Assembly: GCF_900188345.1 (NCBI RefSeq)
Contig: NZ_FZOD01000001.1
Span: forward strand, 372,001-436,000
Reading direction: 5' to 3'
DNA length: 64,000 nt
Source: Streptosporangium subroseum
Lineage (GTDB): Bacteria; Actinomycetota; Actinomycetes; Streptosporangiales; Streptosporangiaceae
The position numbers were made by a program, and so were the translations under genes. The first letter of the stretch is position 1; each line of letters starts with the position of its first letter. Shown in pieces: positions 1 to 9,385 of the stretch. The notes under the pieces were generated by a model. The model was not told the DNA's origin, did not search any database, and worked only from the letters and a program-made list of their open reading frames with translations.

Positions 1-2792
1 GTGATCCAGTCTACGACGCCGGCGTAGGCGGACTCCCACACCGCGCGCTCCTCGGCGGTCTCCTGCTCCACCGCGCCCTCGGAGATGTACTGCGTGTCGG
101 TGTAGTGGACGATCGAGAAGTCGTACGTGGCGGGGTCGGCGAAGCCGTTCGGGTCGCCGGGCTCGATGTCGTCGGCGAACGGGTCCTCGCCCGTCACCAT
201 GACGTGGACCTGCTGCTTGTCGACGTACTCCCCGTCGACGACGGCCGTGAGAACGGTCTTGCCGCCGGCGGCGCCCCGGGTGCTCGTCAGGAGGTCCCAC
301 GCCGTGGTCTTCGTGTTCCACACCCGCAGCGACGCCAGGCGCTCGGGGTCGATGGCGCCCTCCCAGCGCAGGACCGGCGAGTCCACGTGGCCCTTCACCT
401 GGACGTCGTACCGCTGGTAGATCAGGTCCCGGCCGGCGGGCGCGTCGAGGGTCCTGCCGTCGGCGGGATCGAGCCCGTCGGTCTTGACGCGCCTCTCGCC
501 CGGGATCCGCAGGGTCGTGGGGACGGACGGGGCCGTGCCCTGGAACACCTCGTCCGGAGTCAGGATCTCGGCCTCGGAGAACGTCGCCGTCACCTTGCCG
601 CCGTCGGGTTCGGCCACCTTCGCCGAGAGCCTGACGGGATCCGACACGTTGGTGGTCCCCACCGCCGGGGTCAACTCGGTGGGGATGTCCGGGATGCCCG
701 CGGATTCGAACACGATCTCGCGGGTCAGGGTGTTGCCGAGCCCGTCGGTGCCGGTCACGGCCAGGGTGTGCTTACCGGCCTTCAGGCCCGGGCCCACCTG
801 GGCGCCCAGGGCGATCGGCCGACCGTCGAGCTTGACGTCCGGCCCGGACACGACGCTGGAGGCGTCCTCGATCTTGACATCCAGCACGACCGAGGCGGTG
901 ATCTTCTTGTTCGCGGCCGGGACGCTCTTGACGACCTGCGGCGCGGAGTTGTCGGTGATCAGGAGGCGGGTGGCGATCTCACCCGTGGTCGACTTCGCGG
1001 CCAGGGTGTGCTTGCCGTCCTTGAGGGCGGTGGTGTCGAGGTCCGCGCGCAGGCCGCGGGCCGGAGCGTCCACGAGGAACTCGAGGTCGATCTCGGTCAG
1101 CGGGTTCACGGTGTCGCCGCAGTTGCCGTCGCCCATGCCGTACGAGGCCTTGAGCATCTGGCCGGTTGCCGTGCCCTGCGCCGGGGTGAGGGCGATGTTC
1201 GAGATCGTGAAGTCGTCGCGGTTGTTGCCGCAGGACGTCGGGAAGGTGCCGGTCACGAAGTCGACCGTGTTCCAGCCGGGCACGAGGAACTCGTTCGGGA
1301 TCGTGAGGTCGACGCGCCGGCTCACGAAGTCGCCGTCGAGCACGACCTTCTGGCCGTTGACGAGCACGAAGTTCTGGTAGCGCGCCTCGATCGAGTTGGT
1401 GGCCACGTTGAAGCTGAGGGTCGCGTTGCCCGAGCCGAGCGTCTCGATGACGTGCGCCGCCGGGGCGTCGATCGTGTAGCGCAGCTCGGCCTCGCGGAGG
1501 AGGGTCTGGTTGTCGCCGCAGGCGCCGTCGCCCATGGCGTACGACGGTTTGATGTCCTGGCCGGTCACGGTGGCGCCGTCGAGGGCGAGATCGAGGTTCG
1601 CGATCGCGAAGTCGTCGCGGTTGTTGCCGCAGGACTCCTTGAGGTCTCCGGTGACGACCTTGATCGTGTTGTCGCCGGGCACCAGGAACCGGGCCGGGAC
1701 CGCGACGGTCACGCGCCGGCTCACCCAGGAGCCGCCCAGGTCGATGCGCTTGCCGTTGACGAGCAGGAAGTTGTCGAACCTGTCGTCGATCGAGTCCGCG
1801 CCCACGTCGAAGCCGAACACCGCGGCGCCGTTGCCGAGCGTGGCCTTCGTGGCGGGTTCGGCGTCGTCGACGGTGAGGGAGTCGACGCCGCCCTCGCCGG
1901 CGGCCGGGACCATGGCGAAGATCGGCTTGGTGCCCGCCACGAGCGTGCCGTCCACGGGCATCAGCCGCGGCGCCCCGGCCGGAGCGTTGTTCACGGTCAC
2001 GGTGTTCTTGACCGTCACCCTGGCCGCGGTGGTGGCGGTGATGACGTGCTCGCCGTTGGCGAGCGTCGTCGTGTCCACGTCCGCGGTGAGGCCCGTGGTG
2101 CCCTGCGGGTCGGACTGGACGAAGAACCTGAGCGTGGCGCGCGTCAGCAGCGAGGTGTTCGTGCCGCAACTGCCGTCGCCGAAGGAGAGGGTGTAGGGGT
2201 TGTCCTCGCCGTCCGCGACCTCACCGAGCAGTTCGAGGCCCACCTCCGACAGCACGAAGTCGTCGTAGTTCTGGCCGCAGGAGGACGCGATCGTGCCGAC
2301 GACGATCTCAACGGTGTTCTCACCCTTGACCAGGCGCTCGTTCGGGATCTCCATGGTCGCCCGCTCGTTCACGTGGTCGCCGATGTCGATCCGGTGCTCG
2401 CCGTTGACGAGCACGTAGCTGTGGTACTGCGCCTCCGTCGAGTTCGAGCCGACGTCGAAGCTGAGCTTGGAGACGCCCACGGTCCGGGTGGCGTTGAGTG
2501 CGGTGCCGTCGACGGCGAGTTTCGTGACGCTGTCACCGGCCGTGGTCGGGACCGCCACGACCTTTGCCGTGCCCTCGAGGTACGAACCGCTGACGGGGGT
2601 GAGCGTCGGAGGGTTCTGGGAACTGGTCGGCGTCGGGCTGGGCCGTCCCCGATCTCGTTCCCCCGGCTGCGGGTCAGCGTACGCCGCCGTCACCAGGCTG
2701 CTCACGAGCAGCACCGCGACAGCGGCGGCCGCGGCGAGACGTCCTCGGCTCCGTAAGCCACCGAATAATTTTTGTGCTGCCCTCGGCTGCAT
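1..2792 (-). CDS. Secreted multi-domain metallophosphoesterase (3' end outside window)
   Basis: The gene runs off the left edge of the window; about 930 residues are visible. The ATG at 2792 follows an AGGAGGG site and opens a signal peptide: Arg-rich n-region, Ala/Val/Leu core, AYA-DP cleavage near residue 41. A Pro/Ser/Thr linker follows. Then come three copies of one beta-sandwich-like module, at about residues 108-225, 316-445 and 451-573. Each has a conserved FVLVNG core, a later SCGNNRDDF-type motif and a GDG-CG motif. Ig-like segments follow, and near the edge the motif HYTDTQYISE. That motif resembles the first metal-binding block of large actinobacterial calcineurin-like phosphoesterases. 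I infer a wall-associated or secreted phosphoesterase; the catalytic domain itself is mostly outside the window, so the call rests on this motif. Confidence 0.72.
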   Translation of the reverse strand, partial: MQPRAAQKLFGGLRSRGRLAAAAAVAVLLVSSLVTAAYADPQPGERDRGRPSPTPTSSQNPPTLTPVSGSYLEGTAKVVAVPTTAGDSVTKLAVDGTALNATRTVGVSKLSFDVGSNSTEAQYHSYVLVNGEHRIDIGDHVNERATMEIPNERLVKGENTVEIVVGTIASSCGQNYDDFVLSEVGLELLGEVADGEDNPYTLSFGDGSCGTNTSLLTRATLRFFVQSDPQGTTGLTADVDTTTLANGEHVITATTAARVTVKNTVTVNNAPAGAPRLMPVDGTLVAGTKPIFAMVPAAGEGGVDSLTVDDAEPATKATLGNGAAVFGFDVGADSIDDRFDNFLLVNGKRIDLGGSWVSRRVTVAVPARFLVPGDNTIKVVTGDLKESCGNNRDDFAIANLDLALDGATVTGQDIKPSYAMGDGACGDNQTLLREAELRYTIDAPAAHVIETLGSGNATLSFNVATNSIEARYQNFVLVNGQKVVLDGDFVSRRVDLTIPNEFLVPGWNTVDFVTGTFPTSCGNNRDDFTISNIALTPAQGTATGQMLKASYGMGDGNCGDTVNPLTEIDLEFLVDAPARGLRADLDTTALKDGKHTLAAKSTTGEIATRLLITDNSAPQVVKSVPAANKKITASVVLDVKIEDASSVVSGPDVKLDGRPIALGAQVGPGLKAGKHTLAVTGTDGLGNTLTREIVFESAGIPDIPTELTPAVGTTNVSDPVRLSAKVAEPDGGKVTATFSEAEILTPDEVFQGTAPSVPTTLRIPGERRVKTDGLDPADGRTLDAPAGRDLIYQRYDVQVKGHVDSPVLRWEGAIDPERLASLRVWNTKTTAWDLLTSTRGAAGGKTVLTAVVDGEYVDKQQVHVMVTGEDPFADDIEPGDPNGFADPATYDFSIVHYTDTQYISEGAVEQETAEERAVWESAYAGVVDWI

Positions 2793-3195
2793 CGGGTGCG
2801 GTCCCTCCTATTGCGTTCATAAGCACCGATCAAGTGGCTTGCTCTCGGGCGGAAACTTTGGATCGCACGAGTGAACGCTGTGCATGGAGAGACTGAAGAG
2901 AAGAGGAAATATCAAATCATTCTGACCATCTGTCATGAGACAGGAGTAAATAGGCCACAAATCGGCCAATAGCCATGCATCAGAGTGCGGAGACGAGGGG
3001 AGCACGCCTCCGCAGGAGCGGCACCGCCGGCCGGGACCGGGCTGGACCAGGGGTGCCAAAATGCCCAATCAGAGGTCAAGACCAACGCCCAATTCTTGGC
3101 ATTCGCCTGCTTACCGGACAAGTATCGGCAGAGGAGAATTAAGAGCGGCATTTAGGGATAAATAGGACTTTCCATCCACGCGTCGAGAGGATTCG
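2793..3195. other. Divergent intergenic region, no gene seen
   Basis: This AT-richer gap separates the secreted phosphoesterase and the HTH regulator, which are transcribed divergently, so it must carry both promoters. A short perfect inverted repeat lies at 2930-2943 (CTGTC-ATGA-GACAG). It could be an operator, but nothing ties it to a particular regulator. I see no convincing ORF or RNA gene. Confidence 0.5.
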
Positions 3196-4392
3196 ATGAT
3201 GATCACCATCGACATTCCCATCTGGGCCGCCCGCCTGCGCGCACAGCGGCGTGCCCACCTGTGGAGCCGGCGGGAGCTCGGGAAACAGATGGCCGACGCC
3301 TCGGACGAGTCGACTCGTGATCGTCTGCCTGGCCAGGAGGATCTCGCGGGGATGGTCCGTTCGTGGGAGGCCGGGGAGCGGAGACCCGACGAACTGCACG
3401 CGGAACTGCTCTGCCGGGCGTTCTGCACCGATGAGACGGACCTGTTCGTCGGGGACGCGGCGGGCACGACGCTCTGGCACCACCTGACGGGCATTCCCCT
3501 GATGACGGAGAGCTTCTCGGCCGAAGAGGAGGAGCGCACCGGCCGGGCGATCGAGGATCCCCGGCGGGCCGACGACCAGACCGCGGCCTACTTCGCGACG
3601 ATCCTGCGAACCTACGCCCTGATGGACCATCACCCGGCCGACCTGGCCGACGCCCTGTCCCCGGTCTTCGACACGATCGAAGGGCTGCACCGCGACGTCG
3701 GATCCGGCATCCGTCAGGCATTGCTCCTGCTCAGCTCGCAGGATGCCGACCTGGTCAGCCGCATGCACTACGAGGCCGGCAATCTCAGCGAGGCGCTGGC
3801 GTGGTCCGACCGCGCCCTGACGGCGGCGCACCGGGCCGGCGACGAACACCTCGTGGCGTACGCGCTCGCCCACCGGGCCGGCCTCCGGGACACCCGGGAC
3901 AACCCCGGCGAGGTGATAGACCTCGCCGTCGCCGCCCGCGAACGCGTCGCCCCGCCCGCGCCGCTGGACGCGATGGCCCGCCGTCACGAGGCCCAGGGCC
4001 ACGCCATGGCCGGAGCCGAGGACATGTGTCATCGCCGCCTGGAGGAGTCCGCGGAGTCACCCGAGACCCCGGACGACGACCTGCCCTACCTGGTCGACTA
4101 CCCCGCCGGGCTTCCCAACGCGCTGGCCGCCGGGTGCCTCATCGAGCTTCATCATCCCGCCGACGCGATCGAGATCCTGGAGCGGGACCTGCGGGGAGCC
4201 CCGGCGGGCTACACGACGGCCTACACCATGGCCCGTCTCGCCCATGCGTACGCCGACGCGTACGAGAGAGAGCGTTCGGCCGCGATCGCTCGCGAGGCCT
4301 TCGACCTGTCGCGGCGGACCGGTGCGACCCGGGCCCTGCAGGAGCTCAACCTCATCCAGGACGACCTCCACCGGCGGGTGCACCCGCACTAA
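3196..4392 (+). CDS. XRE-type HTH regulator with TPR-like C-terminal region
   Basis: 398 residues. The first ~85 hold a Cro/C1-type helix-turn-helix (RLRAQRR...SRRELGKQMA...SWEAGERRPD) with an unusual charged insertion between the helices. The rest is Ala/Leu-rich with repeated helical pairs (LSEALAWSDRALTAAHRAGD and similar), as in the TPR-containing regulators common in actinomycetes. These often respond to development or nutrition, but no ligand can be read here. GAGAGGA at 3185-3191 precedes tandem ATG codons at 3196 and 3199; the second has better spacing. No DUF397 partner gene lies next to it. Confidence 0.78.
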   Translation: MMITIDIPIWAARLRAQRRAHLWSRRELGKQMADASDESTRDRLPGQEDLAGMVRSWEAGERRPDELHAELLCRAFCTDETDLFVGDAAGTTLWHHLTGIPLMTESFSAEEEERTGRAIEDPRRADDQTAAYFATILRTYALMDHHPADLADALSPVFDTIEGLHRDVGSGIRQALLLLSSQDADLVSRMHYEAGNLSEALAWSDRALTAAHRAGDEHLVAYALAHRAGLRDTRDNPGEVIDLAVAARERVAPPAPLDAMARRHEAQGHAMAGAEDMCHRRLEESAESPETPDDDLPYLVDYPAGLPNALAAGCLIELHHPADAIEILERDLRGAPAGYTTAYTMARLAHAYADAYERERSAAIAREAFDLSRRTGATRALQELNLIQDDLHRRVHPH

Positions 4393-4449
4393 CGGTGCCG
4401 GACGTCCCGCGCCGGGCAGAGAGGTCGCCCGTCCTCAGGAAAGCGGTCA

Positions 4450-4803
4450 TCAGGGAAGCGGTTCGAGAAATTCCAGGCGGTTGCCGTGGGGATCTTCACT
4501 GTAGAAGCGGCGCATCCCCGGGAAGTCGTCATCGAAGGCGACCGGATAACCGGCCTCGTTCAGACGCTTGGCCCACCGGTCGATGTCGCGGACCAGGAGA
4601 CCGGGATGCGCCTTGCGCGCGGGACGGAAGTCGGCTTCGACGCCCAGGTGCAACTCGATGCCGTGCCCGCGGAACCAGCACCCGCCGCGTACGGCGAGGG
4701 CGGGTGGTTTCGGGATCTCCGCCAGGCCGAGCACACCTTCGTAGAAGTCCCGCAGGGCGGGCTCGCTACCGGGGGGACAGGTCAGCTGGACATGATGCAA
4801 CAT
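4450..4803 (-). CDS. VOC-superfamily (glyoxalase/bleomycin-resistance fold) protein
   Basis: 117 residues, typical for a single VOC unit. It has the N-terminal LHHVQLTCPPG strand, a central HPGLLVRDID segment and the terminal FYSEDPHGNRLEFLEP block that carries the last metal-ligand Glu in this fold. Family members are small dioxygenases, isomerases, glutathione transferases or drug-binding proteins, so the substrate is open. GAGGAG sits 6 nt before the ATG. A palindrome at 4820-4837 lies just upstream and suggests control by a dimeric repressor. The gene converges on the HTH regulator. Confidence 0.85.
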   Translation of the reverse strand: MLHHVQLTCPPGSEPALRDFYEGVLGLAEIPKPPALAVRGGCWFRGHGIELHLGVEADFRPARKAHPGLLVRDIDRWAKRLNEAGYPVAFDDDFPGMRRFYSEDPHGNRLEFLEPLP

Positions 4804-4819
4804 CGCAACTCCTCACATA

Positions 4820-4837
4820 TATCTTGATATGAAGATA
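4820..4837. promoter_or_regulatory. Palindromic operator upstream of VOC gene
   Basis: TATCTT-GATATG-AAGATA is a perfect 6-bp inverted repeat in an AT-rich patch, 17 bp before the VOC start codon. Its shape resembles MarR-type operators (TATCTTGATATCAAGATA-like); the binding protein is unknown. Confidence 0.5.
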
Positions 4838-4973
4838 CATATGATCTCGCGCGATGGGCAGAGGACCTGGTGTCCCATCTCTGCCCCACCGGCCGCGTGA
4901 GGGGTCTCCCGGCGTCTCCAGCCGACAGGGTTGACGTTCACGCTGTACCTCCTTGCGGAAGGACGATGAACAC

Positions 4974-6287
4974 GTGCGAATGACGGTGATCGGGTGTGGC
5001 CATCTGGGCGCGACGCACGCGGCCTCGATGGCGGAGATCGGCCATGAGGTGGTCGGCGTGGACATCGACGAAAGCAAGATCGCTATCTTACGGTCGGGGC
5101 GGTCCTGGTTCCACGAGCCGGAGCTGGATGAGATGCTCGCCCGGCACGTCGCCTCAGGGCGTCTGCGGTTCACCACCGACTTCGCCGAGGCGGGCGAGTT
5201 CGGGGAGACGCACTTCCTCGGGGTCTCCACTCCCGGCATGGCCGACCGGGACGACTACGACCTGTCGCAGGTGTTCGCCGCGGTGCGCTCTCTCGCCCCG
5301 CACCTGCACCGGCCCTGCGTGATCGTCGGCAAGTCCACGGTGTCGGTCGGCACCACGGCGGCGACCCAGGCACTGGTCCGGGAGCTGGCCCCGGCGGGAG
5401 ACGACGTCGAAGTCGCCTGGAACCCCGAGTTTCTCCGGGAGGGACACGCGGTGCGGGACACGCTGCGCCCCGACCGCATCGTCGCCGGAGTCGCCTCCGC
5501 GCGGGCGGAGGAGAGGATCCGCGAGGTGTACGGGCCCATCACCGACGCCGGGGTCCCGCTGGTCGTCACCGACCCGGCCACCTGCGAACTCGTCAAGGGA
5601 GCGGCGAACGCCTTCCTGTCGATGAAGATCTCCTTCATCAACGCGATGGCGGACGTCTGCGAAGCCTCCGGTGCCGACGTCTCCGAACTCGCCGACGCCA
5701 TCGGCCTGGACTCACGGATCGGCAGGGCGTACCTGGACGCCGGCATCGGCTACGGCGGCGGCTGCCTGCCCAAGGACACCCGCGCCTTCGCCGCCCGTGC
5801 CCACGAGCTCGGCGTGGACTGTGCGGCGGACCTGCTTCGCGCGGTCGATCGGATCAACGCCGGCCGCCGGGACCGGGTGGTGGAGATGGCCGTCAAGGCG
5901 TGCGGCGGCGATGCGTCCGGCCGCCGTGTCGGCGTGTGGGGTGCGGCCTTCAAGGTGGGCACCGACGACGTGCGTGACTCCCCCGCCCTCGACGTCGCGG
6001 CCCGGCTCCACGCGCTCGGGGCGACGGTCACGGTCTACGACCCGATGGCGGTGAAGAACGCTCACGCCGTCCACCCGCAGCTCGGCTACGCCGACGAGGC
6101 CCTGACCGCCGCCGCCGGAGCCGACATCCTGCTGACCATGACCGCCTGGCCGGAGTTCCGGGCCATCGACCCCGGCGCGGTGTCCGAGGTCGTGAACCAG
6201 CGGGTCCTGATCGACGCCCGCAACGCCGTCGAGGTGCCCCGATGGCACGAGGCCGACTGGACGCTGCACCGGCTCGGCCGCACGTAG
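4974..6287 (+). CDS. UDP-glucose 6-dehydrogenase / nucleotide-sugar dehydrogenase
   Basis: Predicted to oxidise a UDP-hexose to the UDP-uronate with two NAD+ in the cytoplasm, feeding polysaccharide or teichuronic-type polymer synthesis. The 437-residue protein has an N-terminal Rossmann motif (VIGCGHLGATHA) and the central dimerisation helix with the conserved Lys (ELVKGAANAFLSMKISFINAMAD). The catalytic Cys is about residue 264 in GYGGGCLPKDTRAF, and the C-terminal UDP-binding domain follows. I chose GTG at 4974 because GGAAGGA (4957-4963) is 10 nt away; an upstream TTG at 4953 overlaps that site. No glycosyltransferase cluster adjoins, so the end product cannot be named. Confidence 0.9.
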   Translation: MRMTVIGCGHLGATHAASMAEIGHEVVGVDIDESKIAILRSGRSWFHEPELDEMLARHVASGRLRFTTDFAEAGEFGETHFLGVSTPGMADRDDYDLSQVFAAVRSLAPHLHRPCVIVGKSTVSVGTTAATQALVRELAPAGDDVEVAWNPEFLREGHAVRDTLRPDRIVAGVASARAEERIREVYGPITDAGVPLVVTDPATCELVKGAANAFLSMKISFINAMADVCEASGADVSELADAIGLDSRIGRAYLDAGIGYGGGCLPKDTRAFAARAHELGVDCAADLLRAVDRINAGRRDRVVEMAVKACGGDASGRRVGVWGAAFKVGTDDVRDSPALDVAARLHALGATVTVYDPMAVKNAHAVHPQLGYADEALTAAAGADILLTMTAWPEFRAIDPGAVSEVVNQRVLIDARNAVEVPRWHEADWTLHRLGRT

Positions 6288-6365
6288 CGCTCCGGGCCTC
6301 CCCTCCATCCGAGCCGGGATTCGAGCTCCTCGGGAGCCGGGTCGAAACCACGAAGGAGACAGCAC

Positions 6366-6884
6366 ATGTCAGACACGGCAGGCACGGAGCCGGTGACCGA
6401 GCTGGACGCCCGGTTCAGCAGCGACGGCGCGACCCCGACGGGGTGGATCCAGGCGCGTGACCAGTTGGAGAACGCGGAGATCTACTGGCTGTCGACGGTG
6501 CGCCCCGACGGACGGCCGCACGTCACCCCGTTGCTCTCGGTCTGGCTGGACGGCGCCCTGTACTTCTGCACGGGCTCGGAGGAGCGCAAGGCCAAGAACC
6601 TCGCGCGCAACCCGTACTGCGTCCTGACCACCGGACGCAACGCTCTCGGCGAGGGCCTCGACCTCGTGGTCGAGGGCGAGGCCACGAAGGTGAGCGACCA
6701 CGCCAGGCTCCAGCTCGTCGCCGACATGTACGAGTCGAAGTACGGCAGCGACTGGCACTTCGACGTACGCGACGGCGCCTTCCACGGCGAGGGCAGCAAG
6801 GCCCTGGTGTACGAGGTCGTCCCCGTGGTCGTCTTCGGCTTTGGCAAGGGCGACGAGTTCAGCCAGACCCGCTGGCGTTTCTGA
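6366..6884 (+). CDS. Pyridoxamine 5'-phosphate oxidase-fold flavin/F420-binding protein
   Basis: 172 residues with the split-barrel fold of PNPOx-like proteins. The cofactor strand is YWLSTVRPDGRPHVTPLLSVWLDGALYFCTG, followed by ERKAKNLARNPYCVLTTG and a C-terminal FGFGKGDEFSQTRWRF tail. Relatives in actinomycetes bind F420, FMN or heme; the specific reaction is not readable. AAGGAG lies 7 nt upstream of the ATG. It is probably a single-gene unit, although it follows the dehydrogenase in the same direction at 78 bp. Confidence 0.85.
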   Translation: MSDTAGTEPVTELDARFSSDGATPTGWIQARDQLENAEIYWLSTVRPDGRPHVTPLLSVWLDGALYFCTGSEERKAKNLARNPYCVLTTGRNALGEGLDLVVEGEATKVSDHARLQLVADMYESKYGSDWHFDVRDGAFHGEGSKALVYEVVPVVVFGFGKGDEFSQTRWRF

Positions 6885-7028
6885 GGGAGGGACCGACCGG
6901 TCATCCGGCCTGCCCGTGATGTCGTCGAGGCGCTGCCGGTGGCACGATGCCGATCGGACATCGTGCCCGCTCGGCCTGCCCCTGACCTCGATCCACGGCA
7001 TGCGAGGTCACGGGCATCAGGGGCGTAC

Positions 7029-7058
7029 GGGCCCGGACGGGCGCAGCCGTCCGGGCCC
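7029..7058. terminator. Strong hairpin between PNPOx-like and GDPD genes
   Basis: A perfect 12-bp GC stem (GGGCCCGGACGG and its complement) with a 6-nt loop lies between convergent genes. It has no T-tract, as is common for actinobacterial terminators. Confidence 0.7.
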
Positions 7059-7071
7059 GAACGCCTGCCGA

Positions 7072-8184
7072 TCAGTGGCCGTGGTGCTTGAGGTGGTAGC
7101 TCTTGGGCAGTTTGAGGTCGCGGTCGGCCATGACCTCGCGCAGCCGGTCCGGGTAGTCGGTGATGATGCCGTCCACGCCGGCGTCGATCATCGCGTTCAT
7201 CGTCGGCTTGTCCTCGACGGTCCACGGGATCACCTTGATGCCCAGGCGGTGCGCCTCGTCGACCAGCTTCTTGGTCACGTAGGGCTTGTACGCGGGGTCG
7301 GTCACCATGCCGCCCTCGGGGGTGCCGGGCAGCGGTGAGAACGCCGAGGCTCCGAAGGACTTGATGGCCTTCAGCGGGTCGCCGCCGAAGTCGTCGAGGT
7401 CGATCCCGCCGAGCCACACCTCGAGGCCGGGCACGCCGTCGTAGACCGGGTTGGTCAGCGCCACCAGGGGCAGCCGCGGCTCGACCTGGCGCATGCGCAT
7501 GAGGGCGCCCCAGTCGAAGCTCTGGATGGTGACCTGCTTCAGCATCCCGGCCTTGCGGATCTCCTCCGCCGCGACCTGGACGAACTGCTCCCGCGGTGCC
7601 GTCTCCGTCGGGGCGCCCGCCTCGAACTTGGTCTCGATGTTCATCATCACGTCTTTGGCGTGATAGTCCTTGACCAGGTCGAAGACCTCACTCAGCAACG
7701 TCATGCGCGCCTTGGGCGCCGGGCGCTGCCCGGGAAACTCCGGCAGCGTCTGCGAGCCGCAGTCCATGGTCCTGATCTGCTGGACGGTCAGGTCCTTGAT
7801 GAACTTCCCCACGTAGGGGAACTGGGGATCACCGGCGGAGACCGGCCCGGTGTCCTTGCACTTGCGGCCGTCGATCTTCCGGTCGTGCGAGACGACCGCC
7901 TTGCCGTCCTTGGTGATCGCGATGTCCAGCTCCAGGGTGCTCACCCCGAGCTCGAGCGCGTTCGCGAAGGCGGGCAGCGTGGACTCCGCCACCAGAGCGG
8001 CTCCGCCCCGGTGCGCCTGAAGGTCGAAGTCACGCTTGGGCTGGTCGTGGTGACCGCCTCCGGGCCGACCGTGGTGGCCGTCTCCGGGCCGACCGTGATC
8101 GCTGTCCGCCGAGGCCATCCCCGGCAGCGCCGCCATCGCCCCTCCGAGTGCCGCGACCGCCGCGACCTTACGCCATGCACGCAT
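7072..8184 (-). CDS. Secreted glycerophosphodiester phosphodiesterase
   Basis: 370 residues. It is predicted to hydrolyse glycerophosphodiesters to glycerol-3-phosphate plus an alcohol outside the membrane. A signal peptide (MRAWRK, hydrophobic core, ASA at residue 26) is followed by a His/Gly-rich spacer and then a GDPD TIM barrel. Active-site signatures are AHRGGAA...E-T, LELDIAITKDG with SHD, and MNIETK. The C-terminal WTVEDKPTMNAMIDAGVDGIITDYPDRL block is also typical. A start at ATG 8184 gives the signal peptide and a GGAAAG site; an open frame further upstream does not. The acetylesterase gene lies upstream on the same strand, about 190 bp away. Confidence 0.93.
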   Translation of the reverse strand: MRAWRKVAAVAALGGAMAALPGMASADSDHGRPGDGHHGRPGGGHHDQPKRDFDLQAHRGGAALVAESTLPAFANALELGVSTLELDIAITKDGKAVVSHDRKIDGRKCKDTGPVSAGDPQFPYVGKFIKDLTVQQIRTMDCGSQTLPEFPGQRPAPKARMTLLSEVFDLVKDYHAKDVMMNIETKFEAGAPTETAPREQFVQVAAEEIRKAGMLKQVTIQSFDWGALMRMRQVEPRLPLVALTNPVYDGVPGLEVWLGGIDLDDFGGDPLKAIKSFGASAFSPLPGTPEGGMVTDPAYKPYVTKKLVDEAHRLGIKVIPWTVEDKPTMNAMIDAGVDGIITDYPDRLREVMADRDLKLPKSYHLKHHGH

Positions 8185-8373
8185 GTGCTTTCCGCCCCCC
8201 TGCGAGTTGCTTCTGCGGTACGGCCGGGCAGGGATCGCCCGGCCGCCGTCAAAGATCCGGGAGCGGTGCGACGGGCGGGCATACAGAAGTTGCAATTGGG
8301 ACAAAAGTTGCATGAATGGACGAAAGAAGACAGGGATCAGCTCACCGTCCGCCGCGATGGCAACCTCAAGCTC

Positions 8374-9354
8374 CTAGCGGTCGGCCAGGAGTTTGCTCAG
8401 GTGACGTAGCTGCTCCTCCACCTGGAAGGGACCGCCGCCCTCGTGGTTGTTCCACGGCCAGACGGTGATCTCCTTCGGCCCCTGCCAGTGGTTGTAGGCG
8501 CCGAACACCGTGGACGGCGGGCAGATGTCGTCCATCAGCGCCACCGAGTACAGCGCGGGGACCTGGCCGCGGGCGGCGAAGTTGAGGCCGTCGAAGTAGG
8601 CCAGCGTGCGAAACACCCGCTCGGGCGCGCCGCGCTGAGAGGACAGGTAGCGGACGATCTCCTGATAGGGGTCGCGGTCGGTGATCTCCACGGCCCTGCG
8701 GAAGTGGGTGAGGAACGGCACGTCGATCAGGGCGGCCCGCACGTCGGGCCGGAGCGCGGCGACGGCCTGGGCGATGCCGCCGCCCTGGCTGATGCCCGTC
8801 ACCACGATCGCCTCGGCGTCGACCGCCGGGTGGCCGGCCGCCACGTCGACGGCGCGCGCCGCGTCGGTGAACACCCGCCGGTAGTAGTAGGTGTCGGGGT
8901 CCAGGATGCCCCGGGTCATCATCCCCGGCGCGTGCGGCGCGCTGCCGGTGTGCGGGTCGGCGGTGGCGCCCGGCTGGTTCACGTTCGCCGCGCCCTGGCC
9001 GCGGGTGTCGACCACCAGCGTGGCGTAGCCGGCCGACGGCCAGGTCAGGTGATCGTGGGCGAATCCCCGGCCTCCGCTGTAGCCGATGTACTTCACCACG
9101 CACGGCAGTGGGCCCTCCGCGCCCCGCGGGACCAGGAACCAGGCGCTCACCCGGTCGCCGCCCCAGCCGGCGAAGGAGGTGTCGTAAACCTCGACGGCGG
9201 TCAGGGGGATGTCGTAGGGCGTGAACGTGGGGGCCAGGTCGTGCTCGGCGGCCTCGGCCAGGGTCCTGGACCAGAAGGCGTCGAAGTCGGCCGGCTCCTC
9301 ACGCTCGGGCAGGTAGTCGCGGAGTTTCTCCAGGGGAAGGTCGAACAGCGACAC
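8374..9354 (-). CDS. CE7 acetyl esterase (acetylxylan esterase / cephalosporin-C deacetylase family)
   Basis: 326 residues, the usual CE7 size. The alpha/beta hydrolase carries the nucleophile elbow GISQGGG, an Asp in LMDDICPP and a His in NNHEGGG, plus the CE7-typical RGQG motif (VVDTRGQG). It has no signal peptide, so it should act on imported acetylated sugars or oligosaccharides in the cytoplasm. GGAG 6 nt before the GTG at 9354 decides the start. It could supply deacetylation to the xylan/pentose genes of the 18.7-38 kb island, but it is 9 kb away and that link is inference. An inverted repeat TTTCAC/GTGAAA (9386-9408) lies upstream. Confidence 0.88.
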   Translation of the reverse strand: MSLFDLPLEKLRDYLPEREEPADFDAFWSRTLAEAAEHDLAPTFTPYDIPLTAVEVYDTSFAGWGGDRVSAWFLVPRGAEGPLPCVVKYIGYSGGRGFAHDHLTWPSAGYATLVVDTRGQGAANVNQPGATADPHTGSAPHAPGMMTRGILDPDTYYYRRVFTDAARAVDVAAGHPAVDAEAIVVTGISQGGGIAQAVAALRPDVRAALIDVPFLTHFRRAVEITDRDPYQEIVRYLSSQRGAPERVFRTLAYFDGLNFAARGQVPALYSVALMDDICPPSTVFGAYNHWQGPKEITVWPWNNHEGGGPFQVEEQLRHLSKLLADR

Positions 9355-9385
9355 AGCGATCTCCAAGCTGTAGAGGGTCCTGACA

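Noticed and set aside
105..2756. Long 883-codon open frame on the plus strand
   Set aside because: It is antisense to the secreted phosphoesterase, whose frame has an SD, signal peptide and repeated modules. The plus-frame product is Arg/Gly/Val-rich shadow sequence of high-GC DNA.
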